Origin: Alopecurus myosuroides
Lineage: Eukaryota; Streptophyta; Magnoliopsida; Poales; Poaceae
Length of the DNA stretch: 64,000 nt
Assembly: GCA_028641055.1 (NCBI GenBank)
Contig: CM054062.1
Span: forward strand, 9,947,638-10,011,637
Direction of reading: 5' to 3'
Numbering within the stretch: the first letter of the stretch is position 1; the number at the start of each line of letters is the position of its first letter. The notes below the pieces were generated by a model, which saw only the letters and a list, made by a program, of their open reading frames with translations, made no database searches and was not told the origin of the DNA. Made by a program: the position numbers and the translations under genes. This document shows, in pieces, positions 34,561 to 45,595 of the stretch.

Positions 34561-34624
34561 GCTGACTCTCCTCGGTGAGGTCCCCTCCGTGAGCCTGTTT
34601 CTACTCGGGCTCAGCGGCGAGGGC

Positions 34625-35257
34625 TGGTATGTCATAAACATATACATAATTTCTGATGTTCCATGTTGTTTTCATACTATATGCTACATGTTTCTTATAC
34701 ACTTTATGCCATTTTTATCAATTTTCTGGGACTAACCTATTGACAAGATGTCACAGAGTCAGTTCCTGTTTTCTGTGGTTTTTTGTTTCAGAAAAGTTGT
34801 TTTGGAAATATTCTCGGAATTGGACGGTTCGAAACCCGGAAGTCTTAGAAATCTGTCATGCACGCAGAGTCCGGAGGGACCCGGAGGGGGGCCACAGGGT
34901 CCCCACACCTTGAGGCAGTGCCCCTTCCCTCTTGGCTGCGCCCAGGGGTGGTGTGGCCCCCTAGTCGCCCACTAACGTTGCCCTCACGCCTATATATTCT
35001 CCTCCTCGGGTTAACCCTAGAGACCCGAAGCTTTTCAGGCAAAAACATTCGTAGCCGCCATCATCGTCAACCCTAGTTCGGGAGGGTTCTGGAGCTCCCC
35101 CAGCACCCTGTCGGGAGGGGAATTCATCACCGGAGGGCTCTACACCACCATGCCCGCCTCCCGAATGATGCGTGAGTAGTTCATCCTTGGAGTACAGGTC
35201 CATAGCAGTAGCTAGATGGTTGTTCTCTCCTCTTTATGCCTCACGTTTAGATCTTGT
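34625..35257 (+). repeat. Partial Gypsy-type LTR (copy a)
   Basis: It matches 35571-36210 from its start (TGGTATGTCA against TGATACGTCA) through the shared 'aatttctgatgttcc', the GC-rich block with 'gggaggggaattcatcaccgg' and 'ccatagcagtagctagatgg'. It breaks off at about 35257 where the inverted copy begins. Confidence 0.8.
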
Positions 35258-35264
35258 GAGCTGC

Positions 35265-35570
35265 CCTAGATGATCAAGAGGCATAGCATTCAATAATCAT
35301 CGGATCCCAGCAAACATAACATGTAGCATTACAAATAGATGATCTCGATCATGTTAGGTAGCTCACAAGATCTAAACACGATGGCATAAAGAGGACAAGA
35401 CAATCATCTAGCTACTGCTATGGACCCGTAGTCAAAGGATGAACTACTCACACATCACTCCGGAGGCAAGCATGGTGATGAAAAGCCCTTCGGTGATGAT
35501 TTCCCCTCCCGACAAGGTGCCGGGGAGAGCTTCAGAACCCTCCCGAACTAGGGTTGACAATGGCGGCGGC
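35265..35570 (-). repeat. Inverted segment of the same LTR
   Basis: The reverse complement of this stretch matches about 35985-36290 (shared 'aacatgtagcattac', 'ctagctactgctatgga', 'ccctcccgac'). With copy a it makes an inverted repeat with arms of about 200 bp (about 35050-35255 and 35360-35560). Confidence 0.8.
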
Positions 35571-36990
35571 TGATACGTCATGCACGCATCTATAATTTCT
35601 GATGTTCCTTGTTGTTTTCATGCCTTATGCTACATGTTTTCCATACACTTTATGTCATTTTTATCGATTTCTCGTGACTAACCTATTGACAAGATGCCAC
35701 AGAGCCAGTTCTCTGTTTTATGCTGTTTTTAGTTTTAGAAAAGTTGTTCTAAAAATATTCTCAGAATTAGAAAATTCGAATCCTGGAAGTCTTAGAATTC
35801 CCGAAGGTTTCACGGAGTCCTGAAGAGGCCCGGAGGGAGGCCACACCATAGGGCGGCACGCCCCCTGGCCGCGCCTGGGGGGGTGGTGTGGGACCCTCGG
35901 GCATCCACCGCCATCTCCCTTTCGCCTATTTATTCCCCCTAATACGTCAACCCTAAAAATATACCACTTTTCCCTGATAAACACCCAAGGCCGCCATCAT
36001 CGTCAACCCGAGATCGGGAGGGTTCTGGAGCTCTCCCCTGCACCCCGTCGGGAGGGGAATTCATCACCGGAGGGTTCTACACCACCATGCCCGCCTCCGG
36101 AGTGATGCATGAGTAGTTCATCCCTGGACTATGGGTCCATAGCAGTAGCTAGATGGTTGTACTCTCCACCTGATGTCTCATGTTTAGATCTCGTGAGCTT
36201 CCTCACATGATCGAGATCATCTATTTGTAATGCTACATGTTATGTTTGCTGGGATCCTATGATTATTGAATGCTATGCCTGTTGATTATCAATCTATCAT
36301 CTTATCTTCGTGCGTATGTTATTTATGATCTTGCATGCTCTCCGCTGTTAGTAGATGCTCTGGCCAAGTAGATGCTAGTGACTCGAAAAGGGAGTATTTA
36401 TGCTCGATAGTGGGTTGATGCCTCCTTTGCATCTGTGCTCGAGTGACAAAAACGTGACAGATGGAGGATGTGTTGTTGCCATTAGGGAGAAAACAACGAT
36501 GTTTACTTTGTTTATATTGTTTAAATTACACACCTTGCTTACTGTGATAATCCGTTGCTTGCAACTTAATACCCAACGTTTGTTCGGATGATATTCGGAG
36601 GGTGGATTATTAGTCATAGATGCAGTTGGATGACGATCTATGTATTTTGTTGAAATGCACACATGAATCTCATAGCAATCTTTATGTCATGCATGTTCTT
36701 TATCTGTCAATTGCCCAGCTGTAATTTGTTCACCACGCATGTTAGCTATCTTTTATGGAGAGACACCCCTGGTGAACTGTGGACCCCGGTCCATTTTCTC
36801 ATACTGATAATACACACACTGCTTCCACTGTTTGCACAATGTTTCCACTGATTTCACACCGCTGCTACCGTTTTCATACTGTTCTCATATGTTTTTCCAC
36901 ACCATACATTTAACCTCTTTGTTATCAGCAAAACCGGTGAGATTGACAACCTCACTGCTTCGTTGGGGAAAAGTGAATTGTTTGTGTTGT
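35571..36990 (+). repeat. Gypsy-type LTR, near complete (copy b)
   Basis: It starts TGATACGTCA and runs through an AT-rich U3-like part, a GC-rich block (about 35830-36110), and 'ggagtatttatgctcgatagtggg' to the 'gagattgacaacctcac' end that also occurs at 90-110. I recall this as a common Triticeae Gypsy LTR (Sabrina-like); the name is from memory. The 3' edge is approximate. Confidence 0.65.
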
Positions 36991-37004
36991 GTAGGTTCCA
37001 CGTT

Positions 37005-38140
37005 GCTGGAGCGAGCGCGGTGACGGTTGCATTTTCCGCCGGACTCGGCGTCGTTCCCGGTGGCGGCGCGATGGCGAGGACTCCTCACGAGTCTCAACCA
37101 TGTCGATGAGGCCTAACGAACAACTCGGCTCAGCCCCTTACTCGGCGTGCCAAATATCGGAGATTTGTCCCAAGGACTAGTCTCATAAAGCCAGGTACGA
37201 CAGGGGGCTGAACACGAAGGTGAAGAAGCCACGGTGAATTTGGCGAGAGACCACAGAAGGAGCAGGACAGGGAGTTTCCCGGTTCATCCCCTCTTAGCGA
37301 GGTAAAGACCTACTCCAAGAGGTTCACAATACAATGGTGATCTAGGGTTTCTGATTTTGAATCCTTAGCTAGTTGGCTGGGCCGCCCCTTATATAGTCGC
37401 ATTGTCCCTTTTTCCCGCTCATGGGCGGGAAGGGAAACCACAATGCAATGAAGGGAAGGACAACCACAACCACAGACCACGGGTGGACATAGTCCACCAT
37501 CGATTAAAGCACGGTGCGTGGCAGCGCGTGGGATCTTCATGATGACCTCAAGGATAACGCTCACAGAAGAGCTTTATGTTGCAGTGGTCCTATTTCACCA
37601 AAGAGGAAGGTCTCGAGCGACGCTTTGGGCACCATAGATGGGCGGTGTTATTTATACATGGAAATGGGAAGCTTTGGCGCCTCCACTCTGCGGTGGTGCC
37701 TCATGTTTCGTCATACGCACATGCGTGTGTCCCTCTGTGGTGGAGGCATAGATAAGCGCTCCACTGTGAGGGAGTCACGGGTGCTATAGTGCGCCGCCTC
37801 CTCGCCGAGGCGAGCGCTCTCCTTGCGGGGGTGTCCCCGTTGTGGCTCCTCGCTGAGCTCCTAACTGCCTGATTCCTGCGAAGTCACTTGGAGAGATATC
37901 TCCTCGCGAGGGTCAGTCTCTCGCGAGACCATCTGAAGCTCAACGCCAAGGTGGGCCAATGCGGCTTACCGCCTCCTCACGGTCCTTTGACTGGGACTTG
38001 GCAGAGGGGCCAGTGTACACCTATATCCATTGTCCCAACAACCGATAACAATGTTGACGATATGTTTCAAAGGTATATCAATTGGGTCTTATCCATCGTC
38101 GGTTTTTCGCAACAAATCTGATCCCATATAGTCATAGACT
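37005..38140. other. Unclassified, probably LTR-retrotransposon-derived sequence
   Basis: After the LTR end the sequence departs from the leader seen at 165-320. It is GC-rich with short frames (for example 37514-37789) and no domain I recognise. It is likely LTR or leader DNA of another element inserted at the junction. Confidence 0.35.
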
Positions 38141-38149
38141 CATAACTGG

Positions 38150-38420
38150 GGATATCAATGTTGTTTATATTCCACACATGTATTAGAGGTTTCTTCTGAG
38201 TACTTACTATTCGAGACTAATACAATTATAGCACAAAATATAAACTTACTCATGAAGCAAAAATATGAATAATAAAACATTTATTAGTGTCTCTAGGGCA
38301 TATTTCCATCAGTCCCCACTTGCACTATAGTCAATAATCTAGTCATAATCCAACACTTAACACCTATGGCTTACCGATGTCTTTCATGCTTTGTAAGTGG
38401 TAAACTTTTGATAACCCACA
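38150..38420 (-). mobile_element. BARE1/Angela-like Copia fragment (LTR end plus PPT region)
   Basis: The plus strand reads 'tctctagggcatatttccatca' followed by 'gtccccacttgcactatagtcaataatctagt'. From memory this is the minus-strand view of the LTR start (TG..GGAAATATGCCCTAGAG) and the adjoining PPT of BARE1/Angela/WIS elements. The LTR boundary would be at about 38312. Only a fragment is present. Confidence 0.6.
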
Positions 38421-39235
38421 AATGTAGGGGATCACAACAATCTTCTAGTGTAAGTCTAACCCAATTTATTTATTCGACACAAGGGGGACCAAAGAATATC
38501 TATAAGTTTCAGCAGCTGAGTTGTCAATTCAACGACATCTGAGAAGCACTTAACAAAATATATTAGTAATAAAAGGTGGAAGAAAATAGTTGGGCGTGGT
38601 GATGGGATGATTCTCTTGCGTCCTCAGCGCACCTAATACAATGATGATTGTATAGATGCAATGGTTGGGCGAAGAGATGATAAAATACGGGTAATATGAA
38701 GGGTAAAGCAAGGTATTGTAAATCTCAAAAAAAATGGCAGAAAGGTCACAATTAGCAAAACTGGGAGCAAACGGTATAGCAATGGTTGGAAACAAGGAAT
38801 AGGGATCATACTTTCACTAGTGGTAACTGTCAACAATATTAACATAATTAATACCATGATATTTCCTCTACACTATGCATGATGGACGTTACTCATAAAT
38901 CGTTTATAATGGATCAAATAGGACGAGAATCGTGTAGCGCTACACAATCACACCTTAAAGTTCACGTTCCACATCTACGGTCACCCCAACACTGTCACTT
39001 TGAGCATCCAAAGATAGTATTAACAAACACCACAACCTATCTTTTGAATAGTCTCTTTCTAATACATCTAGAACACCCGCACTGTCACCTTGGCACTACA
39101 GAGATCATACTAAACACAAGCATAAAAAACCTCATGATTCCCTAACTCAATCCAACAACTAAGAACAAGTTCATGATAAGTATCTCTCTAATCCATGATC
39201 CATAGAGTCACATACGGCACCCGCACTATCATCGT
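38407..39235. repeat. Diverged LTR-like sequence
   Basis: It begins TGATAACCCACAAATGTAGG and continues with 'attcgacacaagggggaccaaagaatat' and 'cagctgagttgtcaattcaacgacatct', which I recall from a Triticeae Gypsy LTR. Later parts carry three variants of a 'cac..gcact(g/a)tca' phrase (38980-39000, 39075-39095 and 39220-39240). No coding frame is present. Confidence 0.45.
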
Positions 39236-39239
39236 GGCA

Positions 39240-40102
39240 CCGTGGGACAAATGCATTCCATTCAACAGGTTCGACGACATCAACTTAGCGATCCGTCATT
39301 TGATCTTCAACAGATCAGCACGCAAAGTTTTGACGACATGTTACTTCTAGCGGTCCCTCGGGATAGCAGCACCATTTATGAAAGGCGGAATCCAGGTGTC
39401 CTTCTTGGGGAAGGGAAAATCCTTGCAGTAAAAGAATGTTCCCGCTCACCACTTGACGGAGTCTGACTTGGGGACTTTGGGGAACCATTCCTCCCTATTC
39501 CTACGGAGGTTAAGGTTGATGGTTCAGCAAACGGCTAATCTGCCGTCCTCGTCTGGCTGGCGTCTAACATAGAAGCAATACTTAAAGAACTCTAAGCTAG
39601 GTTTAATCCCTAAGTACCCTTTGAAGAGGGCTTGGAAGGGGAAATGTATAAAACACTATTTGGCGTCAAGTTATGTGGCTGGACACCGCAGTAGTCTAAC
39701 ACGGATAAGAAGAAGGCGGACGACAGAAATCCCAAACCTCGTCGGAGATGCGAGAGGAGGAGGACATGTTCATCGTCTTCAGGAGCCATCTCGACGTTGT
39801 CCTCCACAGAACGCCAGACTTTTGCTGGAAAAAAAGCCTTCTTCTTCTTACCATTGAAGCTCTGACTTGGTAACCGTACTCGGGATTCAGTAGCTGCCGC
39901 CGGAGTTCTCCTCCTCCGCCATCGCGGGCTCTGGCTCTGTCCCGGATTGGGAGGCGTTGGCAACCGCATCTTCGTCGGCGGCAGCCGCGCTTTTCGCCGC
40001 CGAGGAGGAGGAATATGGCGCCAGAGTGTTGGGTGCGTCCGACGGAGGAACCACCGGCGATAATGGTCCCGTCAGAGTAAGGCTAGACGCCTCCGCCGCC
40101 AT
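39240..40102 (-). pseudogene. Gypsy-type transposon protein (N-terminal domain), broken
   Basis: The minus-strand ATG at 40102 opens an Ala/Ser/Glu-rich leader (MAAEASSLTLTGPLSPVVPP). After several stops and frame changes the segment 39650-39330 reads GYLGIKPSLEFFKYCFYVRR, TINLNLRRNREEWFPKVPKS, FFYCKDFPFPKKDTWIPPF. This matches the order of motifs in the plant putative gypsy-type transposon domain (YLGI.P...W...F, then EWFYV..). Function is unknown; it marks a retrotransposon. In-frame stops replace two Trp or similar codons. Confidence 0.55.
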
Positions 40103-40119
40103 CTCTTTCTAGACGGTTG

Positions 40120-41340
40120 CAACAGCACCGCCGGAGGCCATCGGAAAGAGGGGAAAGCGTAGCGCCGCTGATTCCTGGTCACCGGAAGAGGTTCTCACAT
40201 TGGGAGTGCTCGGGAGCGTGAGTGCGTCGGAAATTTTGAGAATGGTGCATGGAGGAAGGTAGAAGAAAGGGGGGCTATTTGTATCCCCCTAAGAGATGCG
40301 TGCACCCATCGGTCACGTGTGTTGGATGCGTGCCACACGGTGGGAATTACTGCGCCTTTGCCGTGTGCCGTTGCCACGCCCGCGTGACCCCTCGAGTCCG
40401 ACGTCGGGAAAAGCGTGATGGTTCTCTCCCGCCATTTCCGTCAGAGATTAATGCGCTGGTGGGGCCGCAGATGACGAAGAGACATCGCAACCGTCAAATC
40501 GCGCCTAACTCGAACAGAGTGCCTTCTGGGGATGTTTGACCCGATTGTCCGACATTGTTCTGAATGGCGAACATTTTCGAAGATAAGTGCGATTGGGGAA
40601 GATTCAAGACCGAAGATCCGTCATTCGGTTTGGCGGAAAACGAAGACGGAAAACTTCTAAACCTTCCCGGGGGCTACTATCGGGGATATCCAGAATGGGA
40701 TATCCTCTGGCATCCAGAAGGCCGGACTACAAGGGCGGTCCAAAGGCAACATGGCAGGAGGCCATGTTGGGCGGCCCAGTAGGACAAAGCACAGGAAGAC
40801 TTCCCAGACGGCGGCCCTAAAGTTCCATCCGAGTTAGGTTAAGACTTGGATGTCGTAGATGTTAGGTTTAGCTGTACGTATGGTGGATCTCTCCTATAAG
40901 TCTCGATCCGACTTCCTATATAATGCCGGAGGCAGACTCATCCTGCGCCTAGGTACTTGTAACATTTGTTCGGCCACTCCTGCCATAGTTGATATTTTCA
41001 AGATGTGGGGAGCCAATCCGGCGAACAATAATCTGGGTAAAAGATCACAATTCCCCCACGTTCGCCCCCACGCTCTCTACCGCTGAGATATGGTATCCCC
41101 TGCCACAAAACTATTACCCAGAACTCAACAGGCGGCAAGAAATTGCATGAGACACTGGAACAAAAAAATATTAAGACACACGTTTTTCATCACCTTCACC
41201 ACAGGAAACCAAGAGAAACAATGAAACACCACTGAAAATCCAAAAACCGGTGTTAGATCATAGCCGACAGAAGCAAACTCACCCGGGAGTGAAAAATATA
41301 TAAGTTCTGTAGGGAACAATGTCACTAACTTATTTCAATA
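40120..41340. other. Probable LTR or leader DNA, unclassified
   Basis: 40400-41100 has short frames only. A TATA-like 'ctatataatg' lies at 40916-40925, followed by a GC-mixed leader, which would suit an LTR promoter, but no paired copy is in the window. Confidence 0.3.
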
Positions 41341-41577
41341 ATCCATATTATCCCTGTGACCCTCTTCTTTCCCTCAACTTTGTCTTTTTTTGTCTTATTT
41401 TGTTTCATCATGTTACACATCCGCTTTAATTTTGGAGACACACATCTCCGACGTTGTGCTGCACATCTGCTTTATGCTGCGATGGATTTCTTATATCCAG
41501 CAGACACAATATGTTGGCGACCTCTTAAACCTTAAATTTCTATTAATTATTTGCATCATCATGCATTTGCTAGTAAG

Positions 41578-44450
41578 ATTTTTTTTTTGAAATGGGTAAT
41601 CCCAGCCTCTGCATCAAAATGATGCATACGGCTTTTATATTACAATAAAACATTCGAGTCAACAAAGTACATAGCAACCGAATAACAAAAAACAACTCAA
41701 CCAGCAGGACGTGTGGCCGCAAAAATCAACCACCAGAAAGAAGATAACATCCTTAGTCCGCCTATCATGAGATGCGCCTAGTGTGCAGCCATCCACCCGT
41801 GTTGAAGATAGCCCGTATGACCGCCATCAACCGAGAACATCCGGCATTCAAACGTCCACGCTGGTCCTCCGAAAGTAGGAAAGCCCACATATGAATCCAG
41901 TGTGTCGCGCGATGAATTACCTGCAAGAAATGTCCATCTTTCAAATTGTTAAAAATCACATCATTACGGCAATTCTAAATTGCCCAAAGAAAAGCAAATA
42001 CACAAATGCGTATACTTGCTTTAGTCGATTTATCAACTCCATTAAGCCAGTTACCAAACATATTAGCAACATTATTAGGTGGATTGATGCTGAAAGTAAA
42101 GTGAATTAGTCTCCAAATTTTTCTAGCAAAATCACAGGAGATAAACAAGTGCTCAACTGTTTCATCTCTATTGCAGAAGACACATTTAGAACATCCTGTC
42201 CATTGTCGTTTAATTAGATTATCCTTAGTGTGTAATTCTTTACGACTAAGAAACCACATAAAGATCTTGATCTTTAAAGGTAATTTTAACTTCCAAAGAT
42301 ATTTTCGTAAGAACCTAGTATTGCCATTCATAAGATCCGTGTAGAAAGACTTAACAGAAAACACCCCTGAATCTTTTAGTTTCCACACAATCGAATCATT
42401 CTCACTGGTTAGAGAGACGTCCATTAGTCTCTCTACTAAATGAAGCCACTGACTCCATTTATCCCCATGCAAAACCCTCCTAAATTCGATATTTAGCTGG
42501 GCATTGCCCAAAACTTGGGCAACTACCATGTTGTTACGGCGCACAATATTATAAAGAGAAGGATACTGCATGTCCAATGGCGTTCCATCCAACCAAGAAT
42601 CCTCCCAAAATCTAGTACTCTCGCCGTTACCAACAGAAAAAGATATGCGATCAAAAAACTCTTTCTTAACCCCCATAACCCCTTTTCAGAATGGAGAATC
42701 AGTCGGTTTAGCCTCGACTTGAGCTAGAGGCATACCTCTAATATACTTGTTGAGTAACAACTCATGCCACACCCCATCCTCAGTTAACAATTTAAATATC
42801 CACTTAGCCAGCAAACATTTATTCTTAACGTCAAGACATTCAATCCCCAGACCACCTTGATCTTTAGAACGACTAACAATACTCCATTTGGTAAGATGGT
42901 ATTTTTTCTTAGTATGATTATGCTGCCAAAAGAAATGAGACCTATAAAAATCTAACCTCTTTTTTACCCCAATAGGTAACTCAAAAAAGGATAGAAGAAA
43001 CATTGGTAGGCTTGACAAAACCGAGTTAATAAGGACAAGACGATCTCCATATGAGAGAAACTTTCCTATCCACGAACTTAACTTCTGCTCAAAACGGTCC
43101 TCAATAGGTTTCCATTCTCTATTAAGCAGCTCACGGTAATGTATCGGAATCCCCAGATATTTGAAGGGAAGAGCACCAAGCTCACACCCGAAAATCTGCC
43201 TATACTCTTGCTGATACTCATTAGCAAGCCCAAAATAAAAGATCTCTCTCTTATGAAAATTAATCTTTAGACCCGACAACTGTTCGAATATAGACAAGAT
43301 TAACTTCATATTAACCGCCTTATCAAGATCATGCTCAAGAAAGAGAATTGTGTCATCTGCATATTGAAGAATAGAGACCCCACCTTCAACAAGATGAGGC
43401 ACTAAACCACCAACTTGACCGTCCTCTTTTTCCCTGGCAATAAGAACGGCCAACATATCTGCAACCAAGTTAAAGAGGATAGGAGATAGCGGATCCCCCT
43501 GTCGCAAACCATTTAACGTTTGGAAATAATGACCGATGTCATCATTTAATCTCACACCGACACTTCCTCCCTGAACGAATCTAGCAACCCAATCACACCA
43601 CTTGGGATCAAAACCTTTCATGCGTAATGTTTGTTGCAGAAACTCCCAATTCACTTTATCATAGGCCTTTTCAAAGTCTATTTTCAAAAGAACACCATTC
43701 AATTTCTTTTTCTTTAATTCATGTATTGTTTCATGTAGGACCACAACCCCTTCCAAAATATTTCTTCCCGGAAGAAAAGCTGATTGAGAGGGTCGGATAA
43801 ACCTCTGCGCAATAGAGGTTATCCTGGTAGTGCCTACCTTTGTAAAAATCTTAAAGCTCACATTTAAGAGACAAATTGGCCTATATTGTTCAATTCTGCT
43901 CGCATCCTCCTTCTTGGGAAGCAGCGTTAAAATTCCAAAGTTCAGTTTAAAAAGATGCAAATTCCCGGAATGTAAATGAGCAAATAATTCCATCAAGTCC
44001 CATCTGATTACATTCCAAAACCTCTGATAAAACTCAACCGGAAACCCATCCGGCCCAGGAGATTTATTATGTTCCATTTCAGCAATGGCCTCCCACACCT
44101 CCCTTTCCGAGAAAGGACGTGTCAAGATTTCATTCTCCTCCATGGACACTTGAGGAAGGTCGTCAATCAAATCTTCATTCAAAGAAAAAGAAGATGGAAC
44201 CGACGCTCCAAACAACTTTTTATAATACTCTGAAATGAATGTTTTTAAATTCTGTTGACCTACAATAGTCCTCTCATCTTGTTCTAATTGAAAAATATGT
44301 TTCTTACGATGTTTTCCATTCGCAATCAAATGAAAATACTTCGTGTTATTCCCCCCTTCCTGAAAATGTCTAACCTTGGCTCTCTGAGCCCATTTAGACT
44401 CCTCATCCCGACGAAGTTTTGCAAGAAAAGATTCAGCCTCCACCTCGCAA
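41578..44450 (-). mobile_element. 5'-truncated LINE with 10-bp target duplication
   Basis: TGCTAGTAAG occurs at 41568-41577 and 44451-44460. Between them, on the minus strand, the element starts inside ORF2 (endonuclease missing) and ends with a typical grass LINE tail ('gatgcagaggctgggattaccc') and an A run. It is 2873 bp long. It is better preserved than the LINE at 355-7600. Confidence 0.93.
41765..44443 (-). pseudogene. LINE ORF2 remnant: reverse transcriptase and zf-RVT
   Basis: The RT domain reads through 585 codons (44443-42686): NKSPGPDGFPVEFYQRFW, LTLLPKKEDAS, YRPICLLNVSFKIFTK, KIDFEKAYDKVNW, LRQGDPLSPILFNLVADML, the catalytic QYADDTILFLE and LGIPIHYRELL. A TGA then replaces a Trp codon (about 42684), the frame continues with GVKKEFFDRISF and the zf-RVT motif CSKCVFCNRDETVEHLFISC, and a TAG replaces another Trp (about 41973) before NCRNDVIFNNLKDG. 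Apart from these two point changes the frame is intact, but the endonuclease is absent. Confidence 0.92.
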
Positions 44451-44928
44451 TGCTAGTAAGTGTTCTTTGCAGCCAGCATGCCATTCATCTGTACAAAGGG
44501 AGGTACTTTGCTAGCTATGTCATTGGATCTCTATGCAGACACATTGTTGGGACGTCTTCAATTCAGTCTGTAACTCTATATTTATGTTGTCTCAAAACAT
44601 ACGTGTGCATTGTTACTTTATATTTGTACCATACTTCATATTTTCTATCTCTAAGACGACTCTCAATATTGAGTTCTCTTTTCAATATACTAGCTTAGCG
44701 ATTATGCAAATTTGTCTACGTTGCTTTTTTTTTTTTACTTTGTAATGAATTCTGAAGTTCCTGAGACCAAGACTATGTAATCACACTCTACTTCGAATTT
44801 TCACTGAGTGATTTGTGTTACCATTTGGATTATTGGGGGTTTAGGCCAGTGTTAGACTTTGTCTCGCCGCTAGCCACGCTTATAAACTGTTTTGGCATGC
44901 AAACTACGGCTTATAATACTAGGTAGTA

Positions 44929-45031
44929 CTCCCTCCGTTTCATATTAGATGACTCTCGTATAGATATATCTAGACATATTTTAGTACTAGATACATCTAG
45001 TTGAGAGTCATCTAATATGGAACCGAGTGAG
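44929..45031. mobile_element. Stowaway MITE
   Basis: The 103-bp element has terminus CTCCCTCCGTTTCATATTAG and its inverse at the other end (a few changes), with TA on both sides. It lies about 560 bp upstream of the P450 start. Confidence 0.92.
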
Positions 45032-45514
45032 TAGTCCAGAACAAGTTAAGCAAGCGGCCGGCTATGGGCACAGGTAGGAACAAGAAGGTATGTTATTTTC
45101 ATGGCCGTACGGACGTAGTCAACCAGTTGGCTCTACGTGACTACTTCACGCCTGCCGGCCGGCCGGCCTCATCTGAGATCGGACAGTGATGCCAGATTTG
45201 TCAGGGAGCTTTTCGTTAGTCGATCGGCCCACATAATATAACCCGGATCGATGTACTGGACCCACACCACACCACAACAGCTACTCGCTTCCAAATTCCA
45301 ACCTTAGCAGAAATGTTCGTTGGCAGCGCAGGGTAGTTCGTCTCCGGCCGATTGAATAAACATTCCTACTACCGTGTCGTCTGGATGGAGACACCGCAGA
45401 TTCCCATGGCTACCGAAATACCAAGTCCATGTCGATTGTGTTGCTTCTCGTACTGGGGTATAAGAAAATGTTTCTCAGAAAAATCTGAAGTTGCTAAATA
45501 CTACTCCCAACAAG

Positions 45515-45522
45515 TATAAATA
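45515..45522 (+). promoter_or_regulatory. TATA box of the P450 gene
   Basis: TATAAATA lies 74 bp before the ATG, leaving a leader of about 45 bases if transcription starts 25-30 bp downstream. Confidence 0.65.
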
Positions 45523-45595
45523 ACCATGCAAAGAGTAGCAATCATATACGGAGTAGGAGCAAGCAAGAACAACTCAGCTTCATCCGTCAGCTAGC

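Noticed and set aside
34090..34647. 185-codon minus-strand frame rich in Thr and Ser
   Set aside because: Another frame of the same strand shows the gag-like finger and Asn/His tail; the long frame is a by-product of the CAA/CAAC repeats.
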